Origin: Paucibacter sp. PLA-PC-4
GTDB lineage: Bacteria; Pseudomonadota; Gammaproteobacteria; Burkholderiales; Burkholderiaceae_C
Direction: 5' to 3'
Length of the DNA stretch: 64,000 nt
NCBI RefSeq assembly: GCF_026241155.1
Contig: NZ_JAPFGP010000009.1
Coordinates: forward strand, 210,384-274,383
Part shown: piece after piece, positions 9,113-19,122 of the stretch
How the letters are laid out: each line of letters starts with the position of its first letter
How positions within the stretch are numbered: the stretch's first letter is position 1
The notes under the pieces: generated by a model
Databases searched by the model: none
Told to the model about the DNA's origin: nothing
What the model saw: the letters and a program-made list of their open reading frames with translations, nothing else
Translations under genes and position numbers: made by a program

Positions 9113-9814
9113 TCAGCGCTTTGCGTAACGTCCGATCGCGGCGAGCCCCTCGCGCTCGAGCAGTTTCTCGAGCCCCGGCAGCATCTCCCCGAGCCGATCC
9201 TCGACGACGGCGCGCACGGTATCGACAATCACCTGCGTCTGCCGCTCGATCTCAATGTTCAAACCTGACCCCACCTCTTTGTCGCCGAAGGTGGTCATGC
9301 GCAGCGTCTCCGGGATTAGCCAGACTTCAAACCAGCCGGCGCCGCCGGGTTCGCGGTGGGCTTCGGCGACGGTCAGGCTGGCGCCGTTGATCGCGATATA
9401 GCCCTTGGCGAAGATGTAGCGCATCCAGGGCGCTGGCACAGCAATGCGCAGCACATGGTTGTTCTCGGGCCGACGGATCTCGGCCACCGTGGCCATGAAG
9501 TCCACATGCCCGGACAGGGGATGGCCGCCGATCTCGGCGCCGTCTCGTGCGGCGCGCTCGACATTGATGCGGCTGCCCTGGCGCAGGCCGGCCAGCGTGG
9601 TCAGGTTCAGGCTTTGCTGCATCACATCGAAGTCGGCCCGGGTATCGCCCTGCAGCGCGGTGACGGTCAGGCAGACGCCGTCGCTGGCGACGCTGGCGCC
9701 GATCTCCAGGCCATGGCAGAAGCCAGGCGGGAAATCAAGCGAGAAGCTGCGCAGGCCGGGCTTGTCGGTGATGGCGGCGACTTCGGCGATGCCTTGAACA
9801 ATGCCGGTGAACAT
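9113..9814 (-). CDS. ribC: Riboflavin synthase alpha chain
   Basis: 233 residues starting MFTGIVQG, the invariant start of riboflavin synthase. The two duplicated lumazine-binding domains are visible: the first has [13 protein letters not shown] and a [11 protein letters not shown] motif, the second has [17 protein letters not shown] and [10 protein letters not shown]. It resembles the E. coli enzyme (ribC, also called ribE) throughout, with a C-terminal extension of roughly 20 residues. The enzyme dismutates two 6,7-dimethyl-8-ribityllumazines to riboflavin in the cytoplasm. No other riboflavin gene is adjacent. It lies 15 bases downstream of the YffB-like gene on the same strand. Confidence 0.95.
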   Translation of the reverse strand: MFTGIVQGIAEVAAITDKPGLRSFSLDFPPGFCHGLEIGASVASDGVCLTVTALQGDTRADFDVMQQSLNLTTLAGLRQGSRINVERAARDGAEIGGHPLSGHVDFMATVAEIRRPENNHVLRIAVPAPWMRYIFAKGYIAINGASLTVAEAHREPGGAGWFEVWLIPETLRMTTFGDKEVGSGLNIEIERQTQVIVDTVRAVVEDRLGEMLPGLEKLLEREGLAAIGRYAKR

Positions 9815-9829
9815 ATCAGTGCGTCGCTT

Positions 9830-10177
9830 TCAAAGATGGCGCGAGAAAGTCTCGGCCGAGAAGCCGACCGTCAGGCGGCCATCGTCCCATTCGATGATCG
9901 GGCGCTTGATGACGCTGGGCTGGGCCTGCAGCAGCGCGGCCGCGCCGGCGGCGTCCGCCGCAGCGGCCTTGGCCGCCTCGTCGAGCTTGCGCCAGGTGGT
10001 GCCAGCACGGTTGAGCACACGCTCCCAGCCCAGCTCCTTGAGCCAGCGCTGCAGCTGCTCGGGCGGCACGCCGGCGCGCTTGTAGTCGTGGAAGTGGTAG
10101 CTCAGCCCCTGATCGTCCAGCCAGGCGCGGGCGCGCTTCATCGTGTCGCAGTTGGGAATGCCGTAAACAGTAATCAT
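9830..10177 (-). CDS. yffB: ArsC/Spx-family reductase (YffB-like)
   Basis: 115 residues starting [20 protein letters not shown]. It has the ArsC-like thioredoxin fold with a single N-terminal active cysteine (PNCDT), a GTTWRKL block in the middle and an IKRPI(I) strand near the C-terminus, all typical of the YffB branch of arsenate reductase-like proteins. YffB proteins are thought to be glutathione-dependent reductases rather than true arsenate reductases. No ars genes are nearby. The start at 10177 is 24 bases from the divergent aat start, so the two genes share a very short promoter region. Confidence 0.88.
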   Translation of the reverse strand: MITVYGIPNCDTMKRARAWLDDQGLSYHFHDYKRAGVPPEQLQRWLKELGWERVLNRAGTTWRKLDEAAKAAAADAAGAAALLQAQPSVIKRPIIEWDDGRLTVGFSAETFSRHL

Positions 10178-10201
10178 GGGGCGGGAAGTTACCATGAAGC
10201 C

Positions 10202-10975
10202 ATGATCGATTGGCTCGACGAGGCTTCTCTCGACTTTCCGCCCTCCTCCCGTGCGCTCGGCCACGACTCGGACGCACCGGGTCTGCTGGCCGCCGGCGGC
10301 GACCTGAGCCCGGCGCGGCTGACGGCGGCCTATGCGCGCGGCATCTTCCCCTGGTACGGGCCGGACCAGCCCATCCTGTGGTGGGCGCCGGACCCGCGCA
10401 TGGTGTTGCAGACGCAGCACTTTCGCCTGACCCGTTCGCTGCGCAAGACGATCGCCCGCTTCATCCGCACGACGGGCTGCGAGATCCGCGTCGACAGCGC
10501 AACGCCGGCCGTGCTGCGCGCCTGCGCCGAGGCCCCCCGCGAGGGTCAGAACGGCACCTGGATACTGCCCGAGATGCAGGCCGCCTATGCGCGCTGGGCC
10601 GCGCAAGGCGCGGTGCACAGCATCGAGACCTGGATCGACGGCGAGCTGGTCGGCGGGCTCTACGGCGTCAACCTGGGCCGCATGTTCTTCGGCGAATCGA
10701 TGTTCATGCGCGCCACCGATGCCTCCAAGATCGCGCTGGCGGCCCTGGTCTGCCTATGCCGTGAGCACGGCATCCCCTGGATCGACTGCCAGCAGAACAC
10801 CCGGCACTTGGCCTCGATGGGGGCGGCCGAGGTGGCCCGGCCGGCGTTCGAAGCCCATCTGCGGCAGTTTGTTGGGCAGTCCTCCCCACAATCTTGGGCC
10901 TTCCGGCCTGCGCTATGGGACTGGCTGCAGGCAGAATCGGCCCCAGTCTCGACCACCCTCAAGCCCGCCACGTGA
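10202..10975 (+). CDS. aat: Leucyl/phenylalanyl-tRNA-protein transferase
   Basis: 257 residues from ATG 10202. Family hallmarks are [33 protein letters not shown], then [18 protein letters not shown] and [18 protein letters not shown]. The enzyme moves Leu or Phe from tRNA to proteins with N-terminal Lys or Arg, marking them for ClpS-ClpAP degradation. Its stop overlaps the GTG start of bpt in a GTGA, so both N-degron transferases are made from one message. The length is normal for the family. Confidence 0.96.
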   Translation: MIDWLDEASLDFPPSSRALGHDSDAPGLLAAGGDLSPARLTAAYARGIFPWYGPDQPILWWAPDPRMVLQTQHFRLTRSLRKTIARFIRTTGCEIRVDSATPAVLRACAEAPREGQNGTWILPEMQAAYARWAAQGAVHSIETWIDGELVGGLYGVNLGRMFFGESMFMRATDASKIALAALVCLCREHGIPWIDCQQNTRHLASMGAAEVARPAFEAHLRQFVGQSSPQSWAFRPALWDWLQAESAPVSTTLKPAT

Positions 10976-11715
10976 CCCATCCCAAAGAGCTACCGCTGTC
11001 GCAGCTGCAGTTCTACGCCACAGCGCCCTACCCCTGCAGCTATCTGCCGGACCGCCAGGCGCGTTCCCAGGTGGCCACACCCAGTCATCTGATCCACGCC
11101 GACGCCTACTCCGGTCTGGTTGAGGCGGGCTTCCGGCGCAGCGGTCTGTTCACCTACCGGCCCTATTGCGACGGCTGCAAGTCCTGCGTGCCGATGCGAA
11201 TCCCGGTGTCGGCCTTCCAGCCCTCGCGCAGCCAGCGGCGCGCCTGGAAGCAGCATGGCGATCTGAGCGTGCAAGTGATGCGCCTGGGCTTCAGCGAAGA
11301 GCACTACCAGCTCTATCTGCGCTACCAGGCCGGCCGCCATTCGGGTGGCGGCATGGACCACGACAGCATCGACCAGTACACCCAGTTCCTGCTGCAAAGC
11401 CGCATCAACTCGCGCCTGGTCGAGTTCCGTGCGCCGGCCGCACCAGGCGAGGAGGAAGGGGCGCTGAAGATGGTGTCCATCCTCGATGTGCTCAGCGATG
11501 GGCTGTCGGCCGTCTACACCTTCTACGAGCCGGATGAGGCCGCCAGCTACGGCAGTTACAACGTGCTGTGGCAGATCGCGCAGGCCCGTGAGCTGGGCCT
11601 GGCTCATCTCTACCTCGGCTACTGGATCGCCGAGAGCCAGAAGATGGCTTACAAGGCCCGCTTTCGTCCGCACGAGCTTCTTCGCGACGGCCAGTGGCAG
11701 ATCGCCGAGGTCTGA
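10972..11715 (+). CDS. bpt: Aspartate/glutamate leucyltransferase (bacterial arginyltransferase homologue)
   Basis: 247 residues from GTG 10972, which overlaps the aat stop. The N-terminal domain has [15 protein letters not shown] and the Cys pair [15 protein letters not shown]. The C-terminal GNAT-like domain has [23 protein letters not shown] and LYLGYWI, ending in [13 protein letters not shown]. Bpt transfers Leu to proteins with N-terminal Asp or Glu and works with Aat and ClpS in the bacterial N-degron pathway. The aat-bpt arrangement is common in Proteobacteria. Confidence 0.95.
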   Translation: MTHPKELPLSQLQFYATAPYPCSYLPDRQARSQVATPSHLIHADAYSGLVEAGFRRSGLFTYRPYCDGCKSCVPMRIPVSAFQPSRSQRRAWKQHGDLSVQVMRLGFSEEHYQLYLRYQAGRHSGGGMDHDSIDQYTQFLLQSRINSRLVEFRAPAAPGEEEGALKMVSILDVLSDGLSAVYTFYEPDEAASYGSYNVLWQIAQARELGLAHLYLGYWIAESQKMAYKARFRPHELLRDGQWQIAEV

Positions 11716-11757
11716 TGTCGGCCTCGCCATTTTGGCGAAATGCGCACAACTGGCTTC

Positions 11758-11783
11758 TTTTCGGTATTTCAGTTCGCCGAAAA
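11758..11783 (+). terminator. Hairpin after aat-bpt, possible transcription end
   Basis: TTTTCGG at 11758-11764 pairs with CCGAAAA at 11777-11783, followed by TTTCAT. A smaller hairpin, TCGCC-ATTTT-GGCGA, lies just before it at 11724-11738. The U-tract is weak, so termination is uncertain. The site lies between the end of bpt and the convergent FAD oxidase gene. Confidence 0.35.
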
Positions 11784-11890
11784 TTTCATACCAATTAAGG
11801 ATTGACTACGATCTCTGCATTCGGCCGCCCGCGAATCTTGAGGTCAGCGACAAGGTCTGACATGACGCTTCCCGAAAGCACGCCAGCAGT

Positions 11891-13027
11891 CTAATGCCGC
11901 ACCAGCCCGAGCCGCTGCAGCACCTCCTCGGCAATGGCCAGGCAGCTGGTCAGGCCGGGAGACTCGATGCCAAGCAGATTGACAAGGCCGGGCACGCCGT
12001 GGCGCTCTGGGCCGTCGATGCGGAAGTCCGGCGCCGGCTCGCCCGGGCCATGGATCTTGGGCCGCACGCCGCTATAGGCCGGGGCCAGCGCGCCGTCCGG
12101 CAGTCCAGGCCAGTAGCGCCGCACATCGGCATAGAAGGCCTCGGCCCGGACTGGGTCGACCTGGTAGTCGATCTGGCTTGGATCGCTGACGTCGTGCAGC
12201 CACTGGGCATCCGGTCCGAAGCGAGCCTGGCCACCCAGGTCCAGGCTCAGGTGCACACCCAGCCAAGCGTCCTGCGGCAGCGGGTAGACCAGGCGGGAAA
12301 ACGGGGCCTTGCCCTGCAGCGAGAAATAGTTGCCTTTGCTGAAATGCGCGGTCGGCACATCGGCGGTATTCAGACCCGCGGTCTGCGCGGCAAGCCAGGG
12401 TGCCGACAGGCCCGCTGCGTTGACGACGATGGGCGACAGCAGCTCCATCGCGGCGCCATCGTCGGTGCCAACCGTCAAGACCTGACCCTGGGGTGTGATT
12501 CGCAGCGACTGCACCGCCGAGGCCAGGCCGACCGCGCCGCCGGCGCGCTCCAGATCGCCCTGCAGCGCCAGCATCAGGCCATGGCTGTCGATGATGCCGG
12601 TCGACGGCGATAGCAGGGCCGCCTCACAGTGCAGCGCCGGCTCCAGGGCCTGGGCCTCCTCGCGCGCTAACCAGCGCAGATCGTCAACGCCGTTGCGCGC
12701 ACCCTTAGCGGCCAATGCCCGCAGCCCTGCCACCTGCTCGGGCCCGGTGGCCACGACCAGCTTCCCGCAGCGGCGGTGAGCAATGCCATGGCTGTCGCAC
12801 AATGCATAGAGCTGCTGCTTGCCGGCCACGCAGAGCCTGGCCTTCAGCGAGCCCTCGGCATAGTAGAGCCCGGCGTGGATGACCTCGCTATTTCTGGAGC
12901 TGACCCCTGTGCCGATCGCCGTCTCGCGCTCCAGCACCAGGGTTTCGAGTCCACTCATGGCCAGCGCACGACCCACGGCCAAGCCAACGACACCGGCCCC
13001 GACCACCACCGCATCGACCTTGTCCAT
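11891..13027 (-). CDS. FAD-dependent oxidoreductase of the L-2-hydroxyglutarate oxidase (LhgO) type
   Basis: 378 residues from ATG at 13027. A Rossmann FAD motif ([17 protein letters not shown]) follows the start, then [16 protein letters not shown] and the C-terminal [10 protein letters not shown] and [19 protein letters not shown]. These match the DAO family members annotated as L-2-hydroxyglutarate or glycerol-3-phosphate-like oxidases. The likely reaction is oxidation of a 2-hydroxy acid with electrons passed to quinone. It sits 4 bases downstream of the Nudix gene on the same strand, so co-transcription is likely. The exact substrate cannot be read from sequence. Confidence 0.82.
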   Translation of the reverse strand: MDKVDAVVVGAGVVGLAVGRALAMSGLETLVLERETAIGTGVSSRNSEVIHAGLYYAEGSLKARLCVAGKQQLYALCDSHGIAHRRCGKLVVATGPEQVAGLRALAAKGARNGVDDLRWLAREEAQALEPALHCEAALLSPSTGIIDSHGLMLALQGDLERAGGAVGLASAVQSLRITPQGQVLTVGTDDGAAMELLSPIVVNAAGLSAPWLAAQTAGLNTADVPTAHFSKGNYFSLQGKAPFSRLVYPLPQDAWLGVHLSLDLGGQARFGPDAQWLHDVSDPSQIDYQVDPVRAEAFYADVRRYWPGLPDGALAPAYSGVRPKIHGPGEPAPDFRIDGPERHGVPGLVNLLGIESPGLTSCLAIAEEVLQRLGLVRH

Positions 13028-13031
13028 CTTG

Positions 13032-13781
13032 CTATTCCTTGTGATCGCCGCGTTCAATAGCGTAGGCGATGACGGCCGCCGCATCGGGCGTGAAGCCGCT
13101 GAGCGAACCGGGTTCTAGGTCCAGGAACTCGGCCACCTCGCCGTCCTGGTTGACCGGCCGGAACTCGGCCGGCATGCGCAGGTTAAAGACATGCAGGACC
13201 TCGTCGTGCAGACCCTGGGCGGTCAGCCGCACCGTGCGCAAGGCGCCGCCGGGCCGCAGAGCGGCGGACAACGCCGCATCGACACCGGCCTCCTCCCACA
13301 GCTCCCGTCGCGCGCAGGCCAGCGGCTCCTCGCCGGCAGCCAGGCCGCCTGCGGCCAGGTTGTCCAGCAGGCCCGGGTCGGTTGGCTTGTTGAGTGCGCG
13401 CCGGCCGCACAGCATACGGCCGTCGGGCCGCCAGCCGTTGATGTGCACGGCCCGGCTCATCAGGCCGAAGTAGCGGAAGGCCGCACGCTCCATGCGGAAC
13501 AGCTCAATGCCGCGCGCGCTGCAGGGGTCGGCCAGCGGCGTCTCGCAGGCAAAGGCCTCGCCGCGCCAGCCTTGGATCGCGCCCTGGGCCCGCAAGGCTT
13601 CGGCGGCGGCCTGCATTGCGGCGGACAGGTCCGCAGCACCTCTCCAGCACAGCGCCTGGTCGATCAGCCGGGCACCTGGCAGCAGCGGCAGCGCTCGCGC
13701 TGCCCGCTCGGGGCTGAGCCAGCCCAGCAACTGTTCGCCCAGCCGAAAGCGCAGCCAATCAGGCGGAACCTGCTCAAACAT
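13032..13781 (-). CDS. Nudix hydrolase with N-terminal DUF4743 domain
   Basis: 249 residues starting [17 protein letters not shown]; an in-frame upstream start at 13832 would run into the preceding gene, so this start is preferred. The N-terminal 110 residues match the DUF4743 region found before Nudix domains in thiamine-pyrophosphate-linked hydrolases (Tnr3-like). The Nudix box is [22 protein letters not shown] near residues 155-178, fitting Gx5Ex7REUxEExGU. Expected activity is hydrolysis of a nucleoside diphosphate-linked or thiamine phosphate substrate. Its start overlaps the upstream Na/Pi cotransporter stop by 8 bases. Confidence 0.85.
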   Translation of the reverse strand: MFEQVPPDWLRFRLGEQLLGWLSPERAARALPLLPGARLIDQALCWRGAADLSAAMQAAAEALRAQGAIQGWRGEAFACETPLADPCSARGIELFRMERAAFRYFGLMSRAVHINGWRPDGRMLCGRRALNKPTDPGLLDNLAAGGLAAGEEPLACARRELWEEAGVDAALSAALRPGGALRTVRLTAQGLHDEVLHVFNLRMPAEFRPVNQDGEVAEFLDLEPGSLSGFTPDAAAVIAYAIERGDHKE

Positions 13782-15435
13782 CAAGCCGCACCTGACCACT
13801 GGGCTCGCGCAAGCGCGTCTGCGCCAGCACACCGGCCGAGTCGAGGATGGGGTAGGCGATCGAGCAGATATGGCTGTTGATGCGCTTCAAATCGGTGATC
13901 AGGTCCAGATGCAGCGAGCTGGTGCCTATGCTCTGCATGGTGTTGTCCTGCAGGCGCGCGATATGGGTGGCCGCGTACTCGAGCTCGAGATCGCGAAAAC
14001 GCGCCTTCTCCTCCAACAGCTTCTGCGCGTCGCGCACATGACCGTCAAGGAAGACGCTCATGCCCAGGCGAAGATTGGCCAGCAGGCGCTCGTGCATATG
14101 GGCGATCTCGGCCATGCCGGCCTCGGAGAAGTTACGGCCCTTCCTGATCTTCTTGTCCTCGATGTCCTCGAGGATGCGCTCTATCGTGTCGCCGATCTGC
14201 TCCATATTGATCGTGAACGAGACGATGTCGGTCCAGCGCCGCGCCTCGCGCTCGGACAGCGCCTCGCGCGATATCTGGGTCAGGTAGAACTTAATGGCCG
14301 AGTAGAGCTCGTCGACCGTATCATCGAGCCGGCGCAGCTCGCCGGACAGCTGGGTGTCGTCGTTCTTAATCACTGGCAGGATGCCGCGCAGCATGGTTTC
14401 GACCACATCGGCCTGGTGCAGTGCCTCGCGGGCCGCGCAGCTGATCGCCAGCGCCGGCGTGGCCAGGGCCATGGGGTCCAGATGGCGTGGCCGGCTCGAC
14501 GCGGCCGGCGGCGGCGTCACCATGAAGCGTTCGAGCAGCTTCGCCATCGGCGTCACGAAGGCGATGAAGAGTAGCGCCATCAGAATGTTGAAGCCCAGGT
14601 GCAGCGCGATCACCTGCTGGTGCACCGTCGGCAGCCATTGTTGCAGCTCGACGTGGATCATCGGCAGCAAGGGCACGACCACCGCACAGGTCGCCAGCTT
14701 GAAGATCAGATTGCCCAGCGGCAGGCGGCGCGTCGAGACATTGGCCTTGGCGGTGGACAGTACGGCCAGCACGCCGCTGCCGACATTGGCCCCCATCACC
14801 AGGCCCATCGCCAACGTCGCCGGCACCATGCCGGACTCAGCCAGCGTCGCGGTCAGCAGCACGACGGCAAGGCTGGAATAGGACATCACGGTCAGCAAGG
14901 CGCCGACCAGGATCTCGAGCATGATCTCGTTGGGCAACGCAACAAGCAGCGCGCGCACTGCCGGGCTCTGAGTCAGCGGACCGGTGCTCGCCACGATCAG
15001 CTTCAGCGCCAGCGTGATGATGCCCAAGCCGATGGCCACCCGGCCGATGCGCCCAACCGTGGTCTTCTCTTGCGAGATGAACAGCACCACGCCGGTGAAG
15101 ATCAGCGCGGGCGACAGCCAAGACAGGTCGAATGAGAACACCACGGCCATCAGCGCCGTGCCCATGTCGGCGCCCAGCATCACGGCCAGTGCCGAGGCGG
15201 TAGACACCAAGCCCTGGCCGACGAAGGAGGCGACGATCAGACATGTGGCCGTGCTCGACTGCACCAGCGTTGTCACGCCCAGACCGGCACTCATCGCAAA
15301 GAAGCGGTTGCTGACGCTGCGCGCCAGCACCTCGCGCAAATTGGCCCCGAAGATGCGCAGGACACCGGTGCGCACGATGTAGGTGCCCCAAACCAGCAGC
15401 GCGATGGCCGCCAACAGATTCAACAGATGCAACAT
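13774..15435 (-). CDS. Na+/phosphate cotransporter (NptA/YjbB type) with PhoU-like tail
   Basis: 553 residues. The N-terminal 310 residues hold two inverted Na/Pi cotransporter repeats, each with the QSS-type motif (TTLVQSSTATC and MSYSSLAVVLL) and about 9 membrane segments. Residues about 330-545 form helical PhoU-like repeats (LDDTVDELYSAIKFY, NMEQIGDTIERILEDIEDKKI). Members of this family move phosphate with sodium, and in E. coli YjbB drives phosphate export. The Nudix and FAD oxidase genes follow on the same strand. Confidence 0.9.
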   Translation of the reverse strand: MLHLLNLLAAIALLVWGTYIVRTGVLRIFGANLREVLARSVSNRFFAMSAGLGVTTLVQSSTATCLIVASFVGQGLVSTASALAVMLGADMGTALMAVVFSFDLSWLSPALIFTGVVLFISQEKTTVGRIGRVAIGLGIITLALKLIVASTGPLTQSPAVRALLVALPNEIMLEILVGALLTVMSYSSLAVVLLTATLAESGMVPATLAMGLVMGANVGSGVLAVLSTAKANVSTRRLPLGNLIFKLATCAVVVPLLPMIHVELQQWLPTVHQQVIALHLGFNILMALLFIAFVTPMAKLLERFMVTPPPAASSRPRHLDPMALATPALAISCAAREALHQADVVETMLRGILPVIKNDDTQLSGELRRLDDTVDELYSAIKFYLTQISREALSEREARRWTDIVSFTINMEQIGDTIERILEDIEDKKIRKGRNFSEAGMAEIAHMHERLLANLRLGMSVFLDGHVRDAQKLLEEKARFRDLELEYAATHIARLQDNTMQSIGTSSLHLDLITDLKRINSHICSIAYPILDSAGVLAQTRLREPSGQVRLDV

Positions 15436-15533
15436 AGGCGATTGATTCTGCTTGAAGCCTCAGCCGCTTCCCGGCACATGCTGTTGCATTGCGCACAAAC
15501 TTTCAGATTTGGCAGCGCAATTCCAGCTTTGTT

Positions 15534-15552
15534 GCAAATGAGAATAATTACT
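15534..15552 (+). promoter_or_regulatory. Probable Fur box upstream of the ZIP transporter
   Basis: The sequence GCAAATGAGAATAATTACT matches 13 of 19 positions of the Fur consensus GATAATGATAATCATTATC. It lies about 80-100 bases before the ZIP transporter start, in an AT-rich stretch of otherwise GC-rich DNA. The fur gene itself is 1.5 kb downstream, so autoregulated iron or metal control of the ZIP-fur block is plausible. Confidence 0.65.
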
Positions 15553-15631
15553 GTTTAAATAAGCACCATCGCCAGCCCTCCAGCCAGCCCTGCGCAGCGC
15601 CGTGCCCGTCACGGCAGGACATGGATGGCCA

Positions 15632-16555
15632 ATGCTGGTTCCCCCCGCCCCCCACTTGCCCGGTATCGCAGCCGCCCAATCGCGCTGGCGCGGCAAACAG
15701 CTGCTGGGCCTGCTGATCGTCGGCGCCGGCCTGACGCTGGGCGTGTTGCAGCTCTGGCTGGACCTGGCGCCGACCCCGGCGATGCAGATTGCACTTCGTG
15801 CCGGCGGCATGGCGGCGCTGGCCACCGCGCTAGGCGTGCTGCCGATGCTGTGCGCCCGCGCCCCCGGCCGGCGCAGCCATGATGCACTGCTGGGCTTCGG
15901 CGCCGGCGTGATGCTGGCAGCCTGCTGCTTCTCCCTGCTGGTGCCGGCCCTGGCCGCCGCCGCCCGCCTGGGCCACGGTAGCTGGGCCAGCGCGGCCGGC
16001 ATCGGCGCGGCCCTGTTGGCTGGCGCAGCACTGATCATGGGCGTCGAGCGCCTGCTGCCGCACCAGCACTTCTTGGGCGACGCCGGCACAGCCGGTCGGA
16101 GCGACCCGCGCCGCGAGCGCGGCCTGTGGCTGTTCGTCATCGCCATCGTGTTGCACAACATCCCCGAGGGCCTGGCCATCGGCGTCGCGGCGGCCGGCAG
16201 CGACGCGGCACGCGCCACCGCGCTGGCCACCGGCATCGCGATCCAGGACGTGCCCGAGGGTCTGGTGGTGGCCCTGGCGCTGCAAAGCCTGGGTGCCGGC
16301 CGCTGGCTGGCAGCCGGCATCGGTGCAGCCTCTGGGCTGGTCGAGCCGCTGGCCGCCGTGGCCGGCGCCGCGCTGCTGAGCCTCAGTACGGCACTGCTGC
16401 CTTGGGGCCTGGCCTTCGCAGCCGGCTCGATGCTCTTCGTCGTCAGCCACAACGTCATCCCCGAGTCGCACCGCCAGGGCCATGAGCGCCATGCCACGAC
16501 CGGCCTGCTGATCGGCTTCGTGCTGATGATGGTGCTCGACACCGCCCTGGGATAA
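15632..16555 (+). CDS. ZIP-family divalent metal transporter
   Basis: 307 residues from ATG 15632; a GTG at 15602 is an alternative start. Eight membrane segments are expected. Transmembrane segment 4 has the ZIP signature HNIPEG and segment 5 has the paired motif IQDVPEG, and a late SHNVIPESHRQGH stretch is also metal-ligand-like. ZIP proteins import zinc, iron or manganese into the cytoplasm. A strong Fur-like box lies upstream and fur lies just downstream, so ferrous iron or manganese is a reasonable substrate, but this is inference. Confidence 0.88.
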   Translation: MLVPPAPHLPGIAAAQSRWRGKQLLGLLIVGAGLTLGVLQLWLDLAPTPAMQIALRAGGMAALATALGVLPMLCARAPGRRSHDALLGFGAGVMLAACCFSLLVPALAAAARLGHGSWASAAGIGAALLAGAALIMGVERLLPHQHFLGDAGTAGRSDPRRERGLWLFVIAIVLHNIPEGLAIGVAAAGSDAARATALATGIAIQDVPEGLVVALALQSLGAGRWLAAGIGAASGLVEPLAAVAGAALLSLSTALLPWGLAFAAGSMLFVVSHNVIPESHRQGHERHATTGLLIGFVLMMVLDTALG

Positions 16556-16573
16556 GTCAAACAAGCCTCAACA

Positions 16574-17029
16574 ATGAACCCACCCACTCCCAACACCTGG
16601 ACCCAGCTGACATTGCAGGGCAACGAGCTGTTCGAGCGCGGCGAGCATCTGCGCGCCATCCTGGCCTACGAGCAGGCGCGCAGCCTGGCGCTGGCCTGCT
16701 TCAACGATTGGCCGGACGGCGAGGACGCGGTGGCCGCCGTGGTTGTCAGCACTTTGAACCTGGCCGAGGCCCAGGCCCGCGCCGGCGCGCTGGACGAGGC
16801 CGCCGAGCTGCTGGCCAGCGTTCACGCCAGTCTGCTGCGGGCCAGCCGCAACAGCGGCCTGCACGTCTCGCTGCGTGACGCGGCGACGCGACACCTGCGC
16901 GAGACCCAGGCCGCGCTGCTGCGCTTCGAGGCCCAGCACGGCGCCCATGCCGAGCTGCGACGCTGCCTTTGCCCGGACTGCTACGCCGAGCTGCATGTCA
17001 GCCCCTACAACGCCCGCACCCTGCATTGA
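16574..17029 (+). CDS. Conserved hypothetical TPR-like protein with C-terminal CxCPDC motif
   Basis: 151 residues, 18 bases after the ZIP gene and 13 bases before fur on the same strand. The sequence is helical with TPR-like pairs ([40 protein letters not shown]). The C-terminus has [13 protein letters not shown], a compact cysteine cluster that could bind a metal. I do not recognise a named family. The position between a metal transporter and Fur suggests a metal-related role, without proof. Confidence 0.75.
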   Translation: MNPPTPNTWTQLTLQGNELFERGEHLRAILAYEQARSLALACFNDWPDGEDAVAAVVVSTLNLAEAQARAGALDEAAELLASVHASLLRASRNSGLHVSLRDAATRHLRETQAALLRFEAQHGAHAELRRCLCPDCYAELHVSPYNARTLH

Positions 17030-17042
17030 GCCCACCACCTGC

Positions 17043-17492
17043 ATGAGCGCTTCCAACCATATCGCCGACATCCAATCGATGGGCCTGAAGGCAACCGTGC
17101 CGCGCATCAAGATCCTGCGCATTTTCCAGCGTACCGCCCAGCGCCATCTGAGCGCCGAGGACGTCTACAAGTCCTTGCTGGCCGAAGGTGCCGACATCGG
17201 CCTGGCCACCGTCTACCGCGTGCTGATGCAGTTCGCCCAGGCCGGCCTGCTGTCGCGCCATCATTTCGAGCCGGGCAAGGCGGTGTTCGAGCTCGACGAG
17301 GGCGCTCACCACGACCATCTGGTCTGTTTGAACTGCGGCCGGGTCGAGGAATTCGTCGACGAGGAGATCGAACAGCGCCAGCGCGAGATCGCGCTGCGCC
17401 ACGGCTTCGAGCTGCAGGACCATGCGCTGGCCCTGTATGGCTATTGCTCTGCCCCTCAGTGCCAGGGCACGGGACGCCAGCGGCTGCCTTGA
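17043..17492 (+). CDS. fur: Ferric uptake regulator Fur
   Basis: 149 residues from ATG 17043. The winged-helix DNA-binding half contains [27 protein letters not shown] and [18 protein letters not shown]. The dimerisation and metal half has [29 protein letters not shown]. This HHDH plus CxxC pattern is standard for Fur. Fur represses iron-uptake genes when bound to Fe(II). Fur-like boxes are visible at 15534 and 22656 in this window. Confidence 0.95.
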   Translation: MSASNHIADIQSMGLKATVPRIKILRIFQRTAQRHLSAEDVYKSLLAEGADIGLATVYRVLMQFAQAGLLSRHHFEPGKAVFELDEGAHHDHLVCLNCGRVEEFVDEEIEQRQREIALRHGFELQDHALALYGYCSAPQCQGTGRQRLP

Positions 17493-17730
17493 GGGCTTGC
17501 CACCCAAGACAAGAGCGCCCGCCTCAGGGAAAGCCGTTTGCATCTTCGTCATGATGTGTTCTGCGCCGACATCCAGCACAGAGATGCACATTCGCAGGAC
17601 AGCCCCGAACTAGCAAGCCGCGCACAGACTCCGCCAAGCCCCTCTGGTGCCTGTGCAAGCAGGCGCGCAGCGTCGAGACGGGTCTGATTCATGCCTTGAG
17701 CCCCCACAGTCCATCGGCCGAACAGGACAC

Positions 17731-18614
17731 TCAGGGCCGGCCGCTACCCGTCGAAAGCGTGGCCGGGTCGAGTTTGGCCACCGGGCGCGGCGATGCCTCA
17801 CCGCCAAGCTGCAGGCACAAACGCCAGGTCTTCACGCTCTTGAAGCGCTGAAGGAGATCACGCAATGCATCGACGGGCAGGCTGCAGGTGCTCTCGCCTG
17901 GGTCGACTTCGACAAGTCAGGCTGGACGCTAACCGCCCCTTCGACCGGGACGACGCAGAGCGCGGCATCGCGAGACTCGCCGCGCGCGGCCACCACATCG
18001 CTGCCACCCGCGTGGACGACAAAGGGCCTCAGCCGATCCTTGGCGACCTCGACTATCACCTCGCCAATGTCGAGCGTCGCTGACCTGCGAGCCTCGTCGA
18101 GCGCCAGGCGCGCCCTCGTCTCCGTATTTAGGGGCATGCGCGTGCCATCGGCGAGCAAGGCCTACTGCGCCCCTCCCACGCCGGCGCTGGACACGTCCAC
18201 GGCCAGCCACCAATGCACGCCGTATGCCGAGGCCATGATCAACACAATCAGCAGCGCCAAAACCGGCCAGCGAAATCGTCGCCAGAAGCGCGCGCGCGCG
18301 ATGGCCGCATTCATATCGCGTCTGGCCATTCCCGAAGAGATCTGCGCGGGCGTCAAGGACTGCACATCGGTCCAGACATCGGTACAGCGCTCAAACGCGT
18401 AGCCATGGGCCTCGGACTGCGACACCCATTCCCGAAACGCACGCTCCATCGCGGGCGACCGGTTTGGGCCATGCAAGCGGGCGATCCAGGTCGCTGCCTC
18501 GGCGGCCACTTTGCGAGTCACCACAGGCGGCGCGCGCCCGTCCGACTCGGGCCTGGCCGGCCTGTGCGCCTTATCCGCCTTGTCCGCCTTGTCCGGCTTG
18601 CTACTCCCCACCAT
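17731..18614 (-). pseudogene. Broken FecR-type anti-sigma regulator
   Basis: Reading from 18614, the first 150 codons give an N-terminal DUF4880 domain (AATWIARLHGPNRSPAMERAFREWV) and one membrane helix (WPVLALLIVLIMASAYGVHWWL). An in-frame amber codon at 18162-18164 then interrupts the gene. The same frame continues with the periplasmic FecR motif LADGTRMPLNTETRARL and EVAKDRLRPFVVHAGG. Past about 17900 the similarity fades and continues poorly in another frame (PRPVAKLDPATLST) to about 17731. It pairs with the broken sigma gene 43 bases upstream. Confidence 0.8.
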
Positions 18615-18656
18615 GCTCAGCCCCCTTGCATCCGATGCGTTAGCACGACCATGCCC

Positions 18657-19122
18657 TTACTCAGTAACATGCCACCGCACCGCGCGAACCCTGAGCCCAC
18701 GGGTCGATGCGATCTCGGGGTAGCTCAATCCCTCGAATAGATACTCCACAAAAAGGCTTGTGCATGAGCGCGGGCAGGCTCGCCAGGAGCGCGATCATGC
18801 GTGGGGTGCGCTCCCCATCGAGCACCGTGTCTTCCGAGAGCGACGCGCCCAGCCCGGGCTCGGGTATCTGCGCCTGCACATCCTCCAGCAGCAGGGTCTG
18901 GCCACAATCACGCATCACCCGGTGCGCATCGATCGCCGAGTTGCGGAGCGCCCGCAGCAAGAAAGCGTCAGCTTGCAGCTGCTCATGGGTACGCTCATAG
19001 CAGGCCAGCTTCACGCAGGCATCCTGGATCAGATCGTCTGCATCGTCCCCATTGCAACCACGCCATCGCAAGGTACCCCTGACACGCGACAAAACGGCTC
19101 TCCAGTCGGCGAGTGCAGCCAT
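18657..19122 (-). pseudogene. Frameshifted FecI-type ECF sigma factor
   Basis: Start at 19122 (MAALADWRAVLSRVRGTLRW). Region 2 is intact (DADDLIQDACVKLACYE and DAFLLRALRNSAIDAHR). In region 4 the frame is lost after LASLPALMHKPF, at a run of five A (plus strand 18750-18754). A one-base change restores EYLFEGLSYPEIASTRGLRV, the helix-turn-helix of FecI-type sigma factors, which then ends at 18657. The gene is therefore complete apart from one indel. It could be a real null allele, phase variation, or a sequencing error in a homopolymer. Confidence 0.8.

Noticed and set aside
9356..10201. 5' extension of the aat frame upstream of ATG 10202
   Set aside because: It runs antisense through ribC and yffB; the conserved Aat N-terminus begins at 10202.
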